The notes under the pieces are model-generated. The model had not been told where the DNA came from and searched no databases. It saw only the letters and a program-made list of their open reading frames with translations. This document shows, piece by piece, positions 17,724-27,920 of a stretch of 64,000 nt of DNA; positions within the stretch are counted from its first letter, which is position 1; each line of letters starts with the position of its first letter. Made by a program: the position numbers and the translations under genes. Source of the stretch: Bradyrhizobium sp. AZCC 2262 (GTDB lineage Bacteria; Pseudomonadota; Alphaproteobacteria; Rhizobiales; Xanthobacteraceae); contig NZ_JAZHRT010000001.1 of assembly GCF_036924535.1 (NCBI RefSeq), forward strand, positions 6,696,001 to 6,760,000. The letters are read 5' to 3'.

Positions 17724-19334
17724 TCAGGGCGTCTCGAGGAACACGTTCGCCAAATTGCCGCCGACACCCTGGGCCGAGACCGTGTGGTTGACGACCTTGC
17801 GGTCGGCAATCGTGACCGTGTCCGGCGCGAGCACACCGAAATCGGGCAGGTCGCGGGCAATAATGCGCTGAAAATCCGCAAAATAAGCCAGGCGCTTCGG
17901 CTCGTCGATTTCAATAGCCGCCGCTTCCAGCAAGCGATCGACCTCCGGATTCGCATAGCCTGAGCCGTTAGAGAACGGGACACCCTTTTTGAAGTTCTTC
18001 GACCAATAAAGCCGCTGCACGCCGACCGTCGGGTCAAACAGGTTACTCATCATGTTATAGGTGAAGTCGAAGTCGCGTTCGGTGTAAACGCGCCGGATAT
18101 AGGTGGCGAAATCCTGCGTGCGCAACGTCACGTCAACGCCGATCTTCGCCAACGCGTTCTTGATGAATTCGCCGCCGCGCTTGAAGCCGTCGCCATAGGG
18201 CAGCGGATCGTGGCTCACCTTGAAACGGAAGCCGTCGGCGCCGCGCGGACGACCGGCCTGATCCAGCAGGCGATTGGCGGTCGCTACGTCGAACGACGGC
18301 ACCGCGAGGTCGGGGACATAGAAGCGCTTCAAATTGGGATGGATCGGCCCGCTGACGGGCTGCCCGTAGCCATACCAGACGATATTCACCAGGGCGTTGC
18401 GATCGATCGCGTGCGCGAAGGCTTGCCGCACCCGCAAATCCTGGAACAGCGGCCGTTGCAGATTGAATTCAACCCGCGTGATGTTGTTGGTGTACTGATA
18501 TCCCCGGGTTTCAAAGGTCAGGTGCTTGAGTGCCTTGAAACGATCGAGATCGCCGAGCGGCACCGGATTGCCTGGCGCAAGTTGCGCCTGTCCGGTTTCG
18601 ATCGCGGCTGCCCGGGCCGCGGGGTCGGGCAGGAAACGAATAACCAGCCGATCGACAAAGGGCTTCGGCTGATCCCAGTAGTTGGGGTTACGCTCGAACA
18701 GAACATGGCTGCCGCGCACCCACTCCTTGAACACGAACGGGCCGGTGCCGATCGGTGCGCTGCTGGCGGGATTTTGATCGACCTTGCTGTTCTCGTAAAT
18801 ATGCTTTGCAACGATCGGGGACTCCGAGGCCGCGAATGCGGTGATCAGATAAGGCGTCGGCCGCGACAGCACGACGACCGCCGTGTACGGATCGGGCGCG
18901 CGCACCTCCGCCACCGTCGAGAATGTCGATCGGCCGCGCGGGTGATATTCCTTGAGCGTCAGGATCGAGAATACGACGTCGACCGAAGTGAAATCTTTGC
19001 CATCGTGCCATTTTACGCCGCGGCGCAGGGTGAAGGTATATTGCAGCCCGTCCGGACTGATCGACCACTCGGTTGCCAATTGCGGTATCGGGCGTAGATC
19101 AAAATCGTAGTCGAGTAGGCCCTCATTCACCTTTGCCGAAATCAACACCGACGATCCCGCCGAATGCGCGATGGTCGTCAGGACCGGTGGCTCCGGGTCA
19201 ATCAGGACGGTCAGCGTTCCACCATGGCGTGGGTTCCCTGCCCTGACTTGGGACCATGGGTCGATGGCGGCCAGACCCGCCGCACCCGCAACAGACTGGA
19301 GGAAATGCCGACGTGTTGTAGAGGCGAATGTCAT
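17724..19334 (-). CDS. ABC transporter family-5 solute-binding protein with Tat-type signal
   Basis: 536 residues. The N-terminus TTRRHFLQSVAGAAG (arginines 8 and 9) is a twin-arginine-like signal, unlike the Sec signal of the paralogue at 542. Family-5 landmarks are WHDGKDFTSVDVVFS, NPNYWDQPKPFVDR and VQRLYWSKNF. It starts 42 bases after the luciferase-like monooxygenase at 19377-20567 and is probably cotranscribed with it, a binding-protein/oxygenase pairing that suggests a shared substrate. It would deliver to the DppBC-type permease encoded divergently at 20807. An unusual 278-base gap separates it from the SsuA-type gene downstream. Confidence 0.9.
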   Translation of the reverse strand: MTFASTTRRHFLQSVAGAAGLAAIDPWSQVRAGNPRHGGTLTVLIDPEPPVLTTIAHSAGSSVLISAKVNEGLLDYDFDLRPIPQLATEWSISPDGLQYTFTLRRGVKWHDGKDFTSVDVVFSILTLKEYHPRGRSTFSTVAEVRAPDPYTAVVVLSRPTPYLITAFAASESPIVAKHIYENSKVDQNPASSAPIGTGPFVFKEWVRGSHVLFERNPNYWDQPKPFVDRLVIRFLPDPAARAAAIETGQAQLAPGNPVPLGDLDRFKALKHLTFETRGYQYTNNITRVEFNLQRPLFQDLRVRQAFAHAIDRNALVNIVWYGYGQPVSGPIHPNLKRFYVPDLAVPSFDVATANRLLDQAGRPRGADGFRFKVSHDPLPYGDGFKRGGEFIKNALAKIGVDVTLRTQDFATYIRRVYTERDFDFTYNMMSNLFDPTVGVQRLYWSKNFKKGVPFSNGSGYANPEVDRLLEAAAIEIDEPKRLAYFADFQRIIARDLPDFGVLAPDTVTIADRKVVNHTVSAQGVGGNLANVFLETP

Positions 19335-19376
19335 ACGGACTCCATCATCGATTGACCCAGGCGTTAACGCTCTTTC

Positions 19377-20567
19377 CTACGGCCCGACCTTGAAGCGCAG
19401 ACCTGCCTGTTCCATCAACGGAATGACCCGCCGGCCGAAAAATTCCAGATCGGGCTGGAAATCGAAGAAGCTGAGCTGCAATCCGTCGATGCCCGCCTTC
19501 TTCAATTGCACGAATTGATCGACGACTTGCTCGGGCGTCCCGATCACCTCGATATTTCCGCCAATCGCCCGCCGCTTGGCGGCATCGATCCCGACACGTC
19601 CCTTCCAGGCATGCGCATCGCTCGCATGATTCTGCATGCTGGCGACCGGATCCAAATGATCGACGATGGCATCGTGATATTGCCAGGTTTCGCGTTCAGT
19701 CTCCCGACAGACGACCATGGGATTGAGCAGCGTCCGGACTTCACGGCCGACATCGATTGCCGCCTGCTTGACCCGCTTTGCGTGGGGCGGCAGGACTTCA
19801 ATGGCGTCCGCAAAGGACGAGCCCCCCGGACTGGTGATGAAGACGATATCGGAATAGCGCCCCGCAAATGCTATTCCGGCGTCCGACCCAGTGGCGTTCA
19901 CCAGCGTGGGACGACCGAAACGAGGTTTCGGCGTCACGAAGGCGTTGCTCAGCTGCCAGGGAGACTCTCCCTTGAACGAAAAATTCTCGGTCTCGCTCCA
20001 AAGTCGCTGCAGGACTTCGATAAATTCCGCTGCCAACTCATAACGGCGATCGTGTTCGATCTGGTTCCAGCCGAATGCCTCGTGCTCCACGGCGCGATGT
20101 CCGGTGACGACGTTGATGCCCCACCGTCCGTTGGAGATGTGGTCCAGCGTGGCGCCGTATTTGGCGAGATGCAGCGGATGTATCGGACCATACAGTACGT
20201 GGATGGTGGAAATCAGCATGATCCGGGACGTCAGTCCGGCGAGCGACGCTGTGGTGATGAAGGAATCGAGAGCCTCACCGGTAAACACGCCGCCATAGCC
20301 GCCCTTCGGCAGCCACTGCGATAATGCAAAGACCAGATCGAATCCGAGCGCTTCGGCGCGAAGCGTCAAGTCGCGATTATAATCGAAGGTCCAGGTCGTC
20401 GATCGCGGCAGCGTTGATGCACTCCAGCCACCTGCCTGAATTGGCAGGAACAAGCCGAGCAACAGCGGCTGTCGCAACGCTCTTGAAAGCGGACTGTCCG
20501 AAAACGACGACGGAGACGGAAACACCGGCGAACCCACGATGCTGCCTGGCTTGTGGGATATCGTCAT
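19377..20567 (-). CDS. LLM-class flavin-dependent monooxygenase (RutA/SfnG-like)
   Basis: 396 residues from the ATG at 20567; a GTG at 20588 would add seven residues. Luciferase-like TIM barrel with blocks LLLGLFLPIQAGGWS, TLDHISNGRWGINVVTGH near residue 165 and GRPTLVNATGSDAG near 230. These resemble the pyrimidine oxygenase RutA and dimethylsulfone monooxygenase SfnG groups, and differ from the DszA-like enzyme at 9349. It needs FMNH2 from a reductase not seen nearby. Divergent from the DppB-type permease and upstream of a binding protein, so it likely acts on the compound those genes import; sulfone or sulfonate chemistry is inferred. Confidence 0.85.
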   Translation of the reverse strand: MTISHKPGSIVGSPVFPSPSSFSDSPLSRALRQPLLLGLFLPIQAGGWSASTLPRSTTWTFDYNRDLTLRAEALGFDLVFALSQWLPKGGYGGVFTGEALDSFITTASLAGLTSRIMLISTIHVLYGPIHPLHLAKYGATLDHISNGRWGINVVTGHRAVEHEAFGWNQIEHDRRYELAAEFIEVLQRLWSETENFSFKGESPWQLSNAFVTPKPRFGRPTLVNATGSDAGIAFAGRYSDIVFITSPGGSSFADAIEVLPPHAKRVKQAAIDVGREVRTLLNPMVVCRETERETWQYHDAIVDHLDPVASMQNHASDAHAWKGRVGIDAAKRRAIGGNIEVIGTPEQVVDQFVQLKKAGIDGLQLSFFDFQPDLEFFGRRVIPLMEQAGLRFKVGP

Positions 20568-20806
20568 AGCCGATTCCGATTGTTTCACTTTGGTGCGCTG
20601 CTGTTCGATAGCGTGGATATCGACGCGCCCGATTCAAGCAGTAGAGTTTCGCGAGTGATGGATCTCGCACGCCATTGCTTTGACGTTGACTTGGTCTACC
20701 AATCTTGTCAACTACGCGAAACCACTGCGGCACAAGGGTATTTGTGAACACCGCAACGTCGCAATCGAACAGTTTGTTCTGATGTTTGCTAAAGGCGTGA
20801 AAAATT
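20568..20806. promoter_or_regulatory. divergent promoter region with TTGGT-CT-ACCAA palindrome
   Basis: This 239-base intergenic region separates the leftward LLM monooxygenase from the rightward DppB-type gene. At 20691-20702 it has the inverted repeat TTGGT-CT-ACCAA with perfect five-base arms. The same GTCTAC core occurs in a palindrome at 29609-29622. A site between divergent genes is well placed to control both; regulator unknown. Confidence 0.45.
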
Positions 20807-21793
20807 ATGTCGAGCATTGGACGACTCGCGAAGACTTTGCGTCGCACCGCCCTGCAGGCGATTCCAACCATCATTGGAATCGTGATCATCAATTTTCTTT
20901 TGCTGCAACTGGCGCCTGGAGATGCCGCCGACGTGCTGGCCGGAGAATCCGGTTCCGCCACGGCCGAGACGTTGGCTGCGCTGCGATCTCGGTTCGGCCT
21001 CGACCAGCCGGTCGTCGTCCAACTGATCGCTTATCTCGACAACCTAGCGCATTTCAGCCTTGGGTTCTCGCCGCGTTACAATCTTCCTGTCGCCGACATT
21101 ATCGCGCAACGATTGCCAGGTACGGTAGCCCTGATGCTGACGGCACTGGTGATTGCGATCGTCCTGGGCGTCGTGCTCGGAATTGTGATGGCATCGTTTG
21201 CCGGCCGCTGGCCGGATCGGGTGATTTCGATCTTCGCGATCCTGTTTTACTCGATCCCCGGTTTCTGGATCGGCCTGATGCTGATTGTGCTGTTCTCCGT
21301 CAAACTCGGCTGGCTGCCCAGTGGCGGATCGGAGACCATCGGAGCCGGCAACATGGGGATAAGTGCGCTGCTCGATCGGCTGCGTTACATGATTCTACCG
21401 GCGACCTCGCTGGCGCTGTTCTATGTCGCCATCTATGCGCGGCTTGCACGTGCCGCGATGCTCGAGGCGCAGACGCAGGACTATGTGCGGACTGCGGCAG
21501 CCAAAGGACTGTCGCCCCTCGCCATCACCATCCGCCATGTATTGCGTAACGCCCTGCTGCCGGTGACGACGCTGGCCGGCATGCACCTCGGTGGCCTGCT
21601 CGGCGGCGCGGTTGTCGTGGAGACGGTCTATAGCTGGCCTGGACTTGGCAGGCTTGCGTTCGAAGCGGTGATGAGCCGCGACTTCAGCATTCTGCTCGGC
21701 GTACTGCTGCTGTCGTCGCTCCTTGTCATCACAGCCAACATGATCGTGGACCTGGTTCAGGCCTGGCTCGATCCACGAATTGAGGTGCGCTGA
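20807..21793 (+). CDS. DppB/OppB-type ABC transporter permease
   Basis: 328 residues. First membrane segment IPTIIGIVIINFLLLQLAPG is the N-terminal signature of the DppB family, including LAPGD. The EAA loop EAQTQDYVRTAAAKGLSPLA lies near residue 220. First gene of a complete importer operon (two permeases, two ATPases, one receptor), joined to the next gene by a one-base stop/start overlap. Inner membrane. Substrate by family: peptides, nickel or other small solutes; by context, possibly an organosulfur compound. Confidence 0.92.
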   Translation: MSSIGRLAKTLRRTALQAIPTIIGIVIINFLLLQLAPGDAADVLAGESGSATAETLAALRSRFGLDQPVVVQLIAYLDNLAHFSLGFSPRYNLPVADIIAQRLPGTVALMLTALVIAIVLGVVLGIVMASFAGRWPDRVISIFAILFYSIPGFWIGLMLIVLFSVKLGWLPSGGSETIGAGNMGISALLDRLRYMILPATSLALFYVAIYARLARAAMLEAQTQDYVRTAAAKGLSPLAITIRHVLRNALLPVTTLAGMHLGGLLGGAVVVETVYSWPGLGRLAFEAVMSRDFSILLGVLLLSSLLVITANMIVDLVQAWLDPRIEVR

Positions 21794-22776
21794 TGGAAGC
21801 CCGACTCCAACATCAACCTGTCCCACGCGCCGGACCGGCAGCCGCTGCGCTGCCGGCGACACAGGCTGCTGGCACAATCAACTGGAACAACGTCCACGCA
21901 CCTGACGCCCGCACCGCCGTGGCGGCATCAGCGACCGCGACACCGCGCGCGCTACGCACCTTTCTGCAAAGTCCTACCGCCCTGGCAGGGTCCGCCATTC
22001 TGGCGTCAATCATTGTGGCTGCCATCCTCGCGCCCGTTCTGTATCCGGGCGATCCGCTGTCGATGGTCGCGCGGCCGCTGCTGTGGCCGGGCCAGAATAG
22101 CGCGTTTCCGCTCGGCACCGACTCGCTCGGCCGCGATATTGCCGCGGGGCTGCTGCACGGCGCCCGTATTTCCCTGCTGGTCGGCGCCGCCGCGACATTG
22201 ATCGGCCTGACGTTGGGCATCCTGGTCGGCTCGATCGGAGGATACAATGGCGGCTGGATCGACGATGCTCTGGTCCGGCTGATCGAGGTGTTCCAGACCA
22301 TCCCGAGCTTTATCCTGCTCATCGTCCTTGTTGCCATCGCGCAACCGTCGATCCTCACCGTGATCTGGGCGATCGGGCTGATCACCTGGCCTACCATTGC
22401 CCGGCTGGTTCGCGCCGAATTCCGCTCGCTTCGGGAGAAGGAGTTCGTGCTGGCTGCGCGCAGCCTCGGATATGGTCATGTGCGGATCGTCTTCCGCGAG
22501 ATCTTGCCGAACGCGTTGCCACCGATCATCGTCACCTCTTCGGTGATGGTCGCATCGGCCATCCTGATGGAATCGGCGTTGTCATTCCTCGGGCTCGGCG
22601 ATCCCAACGTCGTGAGCTGGGGTAGCATGATCGGCGCCGGGCGCGAACTCCTGCGCACGGCCTGGTATCTCACCGCCTTGCCCGGATTTGTCATCGTACT
22701 GGCGGTGCTTTCGCTCAATCTCATCGGCGACGGATTGAACGATGCCCTCAATCCGCGCTTTACCCGGGATCAGTGA
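21793..22776 (+). CDS. DppC/OppC-type ABC transporter permease
   Basis: 327 residues. A long N-terminal extension rich in Ala and Pro (about 55 residues) precedes the usual DppC start LQSPTALAGSAILASIIVAA. Later landmarks are FPLGTDSLGRDIAAGLLHGA near residue 110 and the EAA-type loop REKEFVLAARSLGYGHVRI near residue 215. Its ATG overlaps the preceding TGA by one base. Partner of the DppB-type permease in the same inner-membrane channel. Confidence 0.92.
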   Translation: MEARLQHQPVPRAGPAAAALPATQAAGTINWNNVHAPDARTAVAASATATPRALRTFLQSPTALAGSAILASIIVAAILAPVLYPGDPLSMVARPLLWPGQNSAFPLGTDSLGRDIAAGLLHGARISLLVGAAATLIGLTLGILVGSIGGYNGGWIDDALVRLIEVFQTIPSFILLIVLVAIAQPSILTVIWAIGLITWPTIARLVRAEFRSLREKEFVLAARSLGYGHVRIVFREILPNALPPIIVTSSVMVASAILMESALSFLGLGDPNVVSWGSMIGAGRELLRTAWYLTALPGFVIVLAVLSLNLIGDGLNDALNPRFTRDQ

Positions 22777-23771
22777 TGGCGAACGCATTGCTCAAGGTCA
22801 AAGACCTGACCATTCGCTTCCCGGACAGTTCGCCAGTCCGGAACCTCGATTTCGAGGTCCGGCAGGGCGAGACCGTCGCTATCGTCGGCGAGTCCGGCTC
22901 GGGCAAATCGCTGACCGCGCTGGCGCTGATGCGACTGCTGCCGAAAACGGCGCTGATCGGCAGCGGCTCGATCAACTTTGCCGATCAGGATCTATTGAGC
23001 CTGTCCGATCGGGGCATGCGCGCGCGCCGCGGCCGCGACATTGCGATGATCTTTCAGGAGCCCATGACATCGCTCAATCCCGTCATCACCATCGGTAAAC
23101 AGATCGGCGAAGTGCTGCGGCTCCATCGCGGGCTGTCGGCCCGACAGGCCCGCAAGTGCGCAATCGAGATGCTCGATCTGGTCCGCATTCCGGAACCCGA
23201 CAAGCGGGTCGACGACTATCCCCACCGGCTGTCTGGCGGCATGCGTCAACGCGTGATGATCGCAATTGCTGTTGCATGCCAGCCTCAATTGCTGATCGCC
23301 GATGAGCCGACCACCGCACTCGACGTCACCATTCAGGCCCAGGTCCTCGAGTTGCTTGATGGATTGCGACGCGATTTGTCGCTCGGGCTGCTGCTGATCA
23401 CCCACGATCTCGGTGTGGTCGGGCAATGGGCCGATCGCGTAGTGGTGATGTACGCCGGACGCAAGGTCGAGGAAGCGCTTCCCGGCGAATTGTTCGCTAG
23501 TCCCCTGCATCCCTATACACGTGGCCTGCTGGCGGCATCCCCACGTCTGATCAGCAACCGGCATTATCGCGATGCCGGGCTGACGGAAATTCCGGGAAAT
23601 ATCTCATCGGCGCTGGGAGAGCCCGGTTGCCCGTTCGTGCCGCGATGTCCGGTCGCCGTCAGTGCTTGCCGCGACGGATTTCCGCAATCCGTCTTACCGT
23701 CGCCGGGGCGGCTGGTCGCCTGCCCCGTGACGACCAAGGAACCATCCTATGGCGTTGCTGTCGGTATCTGA
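22776..23771 (+). CDS. DppD/OppD-type ABC transporter ATP-binding protein
   Basis: 331 residues from the ATG at 22776, which overlaps the DppC-type stop by one base; a GTG immediately before it is a less likely start. Walker A GESGSGKSL, signature LSGGMRQR, Walker B LLIADEPTTALD and switch His in ITHDLG are intact. The C-terminal oligopeptide extension includes GCPFVPRCPVAVSAC, with the cysteines that bind an Fe-S cluster in several family members. First of two ATPase subunits of the importer. Confidence 0.93.
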   Translation: MANALLKVKDLTIRFPDSSPVRNLDFEVRQGETVAIVGESGSGKSLTALALMRLLPKTALIGSGSINFADQDLLSLSDRGMRARRGRDIAMIFQEPMTSLNPVITIGKQIGEVLRLHRGLSARQARKCAIEMLDLVRIPEPDKRVDDYPHRLSGGMRQRVMIAIAVACQPQLLIADEPTTALDVTIQAQVLELLDGLRRDLSLGLLLITHDLGVVGQWADRVVVMYAGRKVEEALPGELFASPLHPYTRGLLAASPRLISNRHYRDAGLTEIPGNISSALGEPGCPFVPRCPVAVSACRDGFPQSVLPSPGRLVACPVTTKEPSYGVAVGI

Positions 23772-24690
23772 TCTCAAGACCTGCTATCTGTCCGGCGCCA
23801 ATGTCGTGCACGCCGTCGACGGGGTGTCGCTCGACATCCATGCCGGCGAGACGGTCGGCCTGGTCGGTGAATCCGGCTGCGGGAAATCAACCCTGGGAAA
23901 GACGATCCTGCGCTTGGTCGAGCCCAAATCAGGTCAGATCGTGTTCGACGGCACCGATCTCGGCAGCCTCTCGGGCAGCCAGTTGCGCGCCTATCGCCGC
24001 CGCCTGCAAATGGTCTTCCAGGATCCGTTCGCATCGCTCAATCCGCGCCAGACCATCGGAGATATTCTGATGGCCCCGCTGAAGGTTCACGGCCTCGGGC
24101 ACCGCGACGAGCGGCGCCGTCGCGTTGAAGACATGCTGGGCCGTGTCGGGCTGCCGCCGAGCGCGGTGTCGCGCTATCCGCACGAATTTTCCGGCGGACA
24201 GCGGCAGCGGCTCGGCATTGCCCGCGCCCTGATTCTCGGCCCTGAACTGGTCATATGCGACGAACCGGTGTCCGCGCTCGACCTGTCGATTCAAGCCCAG
24301 ATACTCAACCTGCTTGCCGCGATGAAGCGGGAATTCAAGCTTTCGTTGCTCTTCATCTCCCACGATCTATCGGTGATCCGCTATTTCGCGGATCGGGTTC
24401 TGGTAATGTATCTCGGCCGCATCGTGGAAACCGGCACGCACCGACAGATCTGGCAGCACCCGCTGCACCCTTACACCAGGGCTCTGATCGACGCCGTGCC
24501 GGATCCGGCGCGGCGCCGCTATGCCGCGCCCCTCGCAGGCGACCTGCCGAACGCAGAGGACGTGGCCGGCGGCTGTCGTTTCCAGCCACGCTGCCCGCTC
24601 GCGACCAGCATATGCAAACAACGGGATCCTCAGCTCCGTCAGACCGGCGATGGCCGAACGGTCGCATGCCATCATGCCGACCTATCCTGA
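23749..24690 (+). CDS. DppF/OppF-type ABC transporter ATP-binding protein
   Basis: 313 residues; the ATG at 23749 has AAGGA upstream and the gene overlaps the DppD-type gene by 23 bases. Walker [10 protein letters not shown], signature FSGGQRQR, Walker [13 protein letters not shown] and switch His in ISHDLS are present. The C-terminal [14 protein letters not shown] stretch carries the cysteines typical of the oligopeptide extension. Second ATPase of the importer, followed 20 bases on by its receptor gene. Confidence 0.93.
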   Translation: MALLSVSDLKTCYLSGANVVHAVDGVSLDIHAGETVGLVGESGCGKSTLGKTILRLVEPKSGQIVFDGTDLGSLSGSQLRAYRRRLQMVFQDPFASLNPRQTIGDILMAPLKVHGLGHRDERRRRVEDMLGRVGLPPSAVSRYPHEFSGGQRQRLGIARALILGPELVICDEPVSALDLSIQAQILNLLAAMKREFKLSLLFISHDLSVIRYFADRVLVMYLGRIVETGTHRQIWQHPLHPYTRALIDAVPDPARRRYAAPLAGDLPNAEDVAGGCRFQPRCPLATSICKQRDPQLRQTGDGRTVACHHADLS

Positions 24691-24710
24691 CCGGCTCTCT
24701 GGAGCACATC

Positions 24711-26315
24711 ATGAATGACGCCACTGACCTGTTAGGATCGACGTTGAATCGACGGCGCGTGCTGCGGGGCGGTGCGAGCCTGATTGCGCTGTTCACATCA
24801 ACCAGAGCAAACGCTCAGGCCCGTCGCGGCGGAACGGTGACGGTCGTAACCCAAGGTGAGCCTCGGACGCTGGTGCCGCTGTTCGATACCAATACGCAGA
24901 CCCGCAACATCAGCACCAAAGTCGTCGAAGGTCTACTGACCTACGACCGCCAGTTCACGCCGCAGCCGCTGCTCGCCACCGCCTGGGCCGCCAGCGCCGA
25001 CGGTTTGGAATACGCGTTCACCTTGCGCCGTGGCGTGAAGTGGCATGATGGCCGGGATTTCACCGCTGAGGACGTCAAGTTCTCGCTCCTTGCGCTGCAG
25101 AAACACGGCCCGCGCGGGCGCATCAGCTTCGCCAATATCGACCGGGTGGAGACACCTGATCCCTACACTGCCATCGTCAAATTATCGAAGCCGACGCCGT
25201 ACTTTCTGAAGGCGCTGTCCGCTGCGGAATCTCCAATCATCCCAAAGCATGCCTATCTGTCGCACGACCTCGGCTCCAGCCCCAACAACAACGCACCGAT
25301 CGGAACCGGACCGTTTGTGTTCGAGGAATGGAAGCGCGGCAGCCACGTCAGGCTGCGCCGAAACCCGAACTACTGGCGTCCGGATCGTCCCTATCTCGAC
25401 GGCGTAGTCGTCAAATTCGTCGCCGATCCGGCTGCCGCATCCACCGCGCTCGAAACCGGGGAAGCGGACGTAAGCGGTAGCGTATCGCTGCCGGACCTTG
25501 AACGGCTCGCCCAGAACAAGCAGCTCTCGATTTCTTCGGAGCGGGATGCCTATCTCAATAACGCCCAGGTGCTGGAGTTCAATCTTGACAATCCAAACCT
25601 GGCGAAACGCGCGGTCCGTCATGCGATCGCTCGCGCCATCGACCGCGATTTCATCCGGCAGTGGATCTATTACGGCCGGGCCGACTCGATCCATTCTCCG
25701 ATTCCGGCGGTTCTGACCAGCTACTACGACCCAGCCAGCTTCAACTTTCCCTTCGACGTCGCTGAAGCCAACAGGCTGCTGGACAGTGCCGGGATCAAGC
25801 GAGGCAGCGACGGTAACCGCTTCGTACTCAAGCTTACGTTCATTCCCGGTGCTACGTTCAAGAAGACCGCCGAATTTGTCCGATCTGCGCTGGCACGCAT
25901 CGGGATCAAGGTTGACGTGCTTGACGGCGATTTAGGCACCTTCATCAAAGGGGTCTATTACGATCGCAATTTCGACCTGAACATCAATGGCCTCGGCCTG
26001 CTGTTCGATCCGACCGTCGGGGTGCAGCGCATCTACTGGTCGGACGGGATCAAGAACCCGCTGCCCTATGTCAATGCCGCGCACTACAACAATGAGGAGG
26101 TCGATGACCTGTTCCGGCGTGCCGGCACCGAGATCGACGAAGCTCGCCGCGCCGCGCAGTTCAAGCAGATCCAGAAGATCGTGGGCGACGACCTGCCCGC
26201 GCTGCCGCTGGTGGCGCTGCAAACCGTCCTGGTCAGCAATATCCGCGTTCATGACCTCTACAACAGTGTCGATCTGACGGCCGGCGACTTCTCCGACGCA
26301 TGGCTGGGTCCGTGA
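24711..26315 (+). CDS. ABC transporter family-5 solute-binding protein (receptor of the adjacent importer)
   Basis: 534 residues from the ATG at 24711, with GGAG seven bases upstream; the open frame extends far upstream but overlaps the ATPase gene. The N-terminus NRRRVLRGGASLIALFTS is a Tat-like signal ending near NAQA. Family landmarks are RRGGTVTVV, WHDGRDFTAEDVKFS, NPNYWRPDRPYLDG and VQRIYWSDGI. It is the last gene of the Dpp-type operon and so the most likely cognate receptor. It is convergent with another family-5 paralogue at 26325, with nine bases between the stops. Confidence 0.92.
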   Translation: MNDATDLLGSTLNRRRVLRGGASLIALFTSTRANAQARRGGTVTVVTQGEPRTLVPLFDTNTQTRNISTKVVEGLLTYDRQFTPQPLLATAWAASADGLEYAFTLRRGVKWHDGRDFTAEDVKFSLLALQKHGPRGRISFANIDRVETPDPYTAIVKLSKPTPYFLKALSAAESPIIPKHAYLSHDLGSSPNNNAPIGTGPFVFEEWKRGSHVRLRRNPNYWRPDRPYLDGVVVKFVADPAAASTALETGEADVSGSVSLPDLERLAQNKQLSISSERDAYLNNAQVLEFNLDNPNLAKRAVRHAIARAIDRDFIRQWIYYGRADSIHSPIPAVLTSYYDPASFNFPFDVAEANRLLDSAGIKRGSDGNRFVLKLTFIPGATFKKTAEFVRSALARIGIKVDVLDGDLGTFIKGVYYDRNFDLNINGLGLLFDPTVGVQRIYWSDGIKNPLPYVNAAHYNNEEVDDLFRRAGTEIDEARRAAQFKQIQKIVGDDLPALPLVALQTVLVSNIRVHDLYNSVDLTAGDFSDAWLGP

Positions 26316-26324
26316 CCGGCAAGC

Positions 26325-27920
26325 TTAGCCGCGCAGCCAGACCCCTGCGAAATTGCTTTGCACCCCCGTGCCATCGACCGTGTGATCGACCACCCTGCGA
26401 TTGTACACCGTGATCGAGCGGCTGAGCATCAGCGGGATTACCGGTAGTTCGTCCGCAATGATTTCCTGAAAACGGTCTATCAAGAGCTTTCGCTTGGCCT
26501 CATCAGCTTCGACGGCGATCTCTGCAAACAGCCGATCGACTTCCGGATTGGCATAGTGGCTGGCATTGGTGAAGGCGACTCCCTTTCGATAATTGTCGCT
26601 AGTGAAGAACCGCTGCAGGCCAACCGTTGGATCGAACATGTTGGTGAACGGGTGGTTGGTGAAGTCGTAGTCGCGATCGGAATAGACGCGTTTCAGATAG
26701 GTCGGAAAATCCTGCCCACGAACCGTGACGTCGATCCCGACCACGGCAAGCGCACTCTTAAGATATTCGCCCGTCCGCTTGAAATTCTCGCCGAACGGCT
26801 GGAAGTCATGGGTAAGCGCAAAGCGGAACTTGCCATTCAGTGGAAATCCGGCCTCGTCGAGCAGCTTCGCGGCCTTCTTGGGATCGAAAGCGTAGGTCTT
26901 GACCTTCGGATTGTAGAACCGCTTCAGCGTCGGGCTGACGATGCTGACTGTGGGCTCCCCGAGGCCATACCAAGCGACGTTGAGTACCGCAGACGGATCG
27001 ATCGCGTGGGCAATCGCCTTTCGCACCAGAACATTCTTTAGATAGGGATTGTCCAAATTGAATTCGATGCCGTAGAGCGTCGGCGCGTATTCATTGCCGC
27101 GGGTCTCGAGGCCGATCTGCGGCAATGTCTTGAAACGCTCAATCTCCAGCGGAGAAACCGGCGTTGAGCCGCCGATATCGAGTTCGCCGGTCTCGAACGC
27201 GACCGCACGGGCCGAGCCGTCCGGGATGATGCGAACGAGCAGTGAATCAAGATAGGGCTTTGGCGCATCCCAATAATTGGGATTGCGAACATAGCTCACA
27301 TAGCTGCCAAGGACCCATTCCTTGAACATGAACGGGCCGGTGCCGATCGGCGCGCGGTTGTTCGGGTTCTGCAGCGGGTCGCCCTTGCCTTCATAGATAT
27401 GGCGCGGAACGATCGGCGACTCCCCCGCGGCCAGCGCATAGAGCAGATACGGCGCAGGCTTCGACAGCGTCGCCACCACCGTGAAATCATCCAAGGCGCG
27501 GACGTCGGCGAGATTGGAGAACGTCGTTCGTCCCCGAGGGTGCGCGGACTTCAGCAATCCGAATGAATAGACCACGTCGTTCGCGGTGAAGGGCTTGCCG
27601 TCATGCCAGCTAACGTTTCGCCGCAGGTCGAAGCGATATTGCAGACCATCTTCACTGATGCTCCAGGCGGTCGCCAGCTGCGGCTTCGGATTGAGGTCGA
27701 AATCGTAGCTCAGCAAGCCCTCGACGACCTTGGTGCTGGCCTGGATCGCCGGACCTTCGGTGGTGTTGAAACAGACCAGCGTCGTCGGTTCCGGATGAAT
27801 GACATAGTTCAGCTTGCCACCGCGCCGCGGCTGTTCTGGTGATTGGGAGAACGTCGTGGATGCGGGCAACACCAAACCGCCGACGGATGCGGCCATGAAA
27901 GTGCGTCTGGAGAGTGTCAT
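26325..27920 (-). CDS. ABC transporter family-5 solute-binding protein with Tat-type signal
   Basis: 531 residues from the ATG at 27920, which overlaps the upstream stop as ATGA; a TTG ten codons upstream is less likely. SRRTFMAASVGGLVLPAS (arginines 5 and 6) is a good twin-arginine signal. Landmarks are RRGGKLNYVIHPEP, WHDGKPFTANDVVYS, NPNYWDAPKPYLDS and LQRFFTSDNY. It is translationally coupled to the paralogue at 27917-29542, so two receptors are made together, with no permease of their own. They probably share the DppBCDF-type core to their left. Confidence 0.92.
   Translation of the reverse strand: MTLSRRTFMAASVGGLVLPASTTFSQSPEQPRRGGKLNYVIHPEPTTLVCFNTTEGPAIQASTKVVEGLLSYDFDLNPKPQLATAWSISEDGLQYRFDLRRNVSWHDGKPFTANDVVYSFGLLKSAHPRGRTTFSNLADVRALDDFTVVATLSKPAPYLLYALAAGESPIVPRHIYEGKGDPLQNPNNRAPIGTGPFMFKEWVLGSYVSYVRNPNYWDAPKPYLDSLLVRIIPDGSARAVAFETGELDIGGSTPVSPLEIERFKTLPQIGLETRGNEYAPTLYGIEFNLDNPYLKNVLVRKAIAHAIDPSAVLNVAWYGLGEPTVSIVSPTLKRFYNPKVKTYAFDPKKAAKLLDEAGFPLNGKFRFALTHDFQPFGENFKRTGEYLKSALAVVGIDVTVRGQDFPTYLKRVYSDRDYDFTNHPFTNMFDPTVGLQRFFTSDNYRKGVAFTNASHYANPEVDRLFAEIAVEADEAKRKLLIDRFQEIIADELPVIPLMLSRSITVYNRRVVDHTVDGTGVQSNFAGVWLRG

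Noticed and set aside
24255..24710. Upstream extension of the family-5 binding-protein frame at 24711
   Set aside because: The extension overlaps the DppF-type gene and lacks a signal peptide; the ATG at 24711 has GGAG and begins a Tat-like signal.
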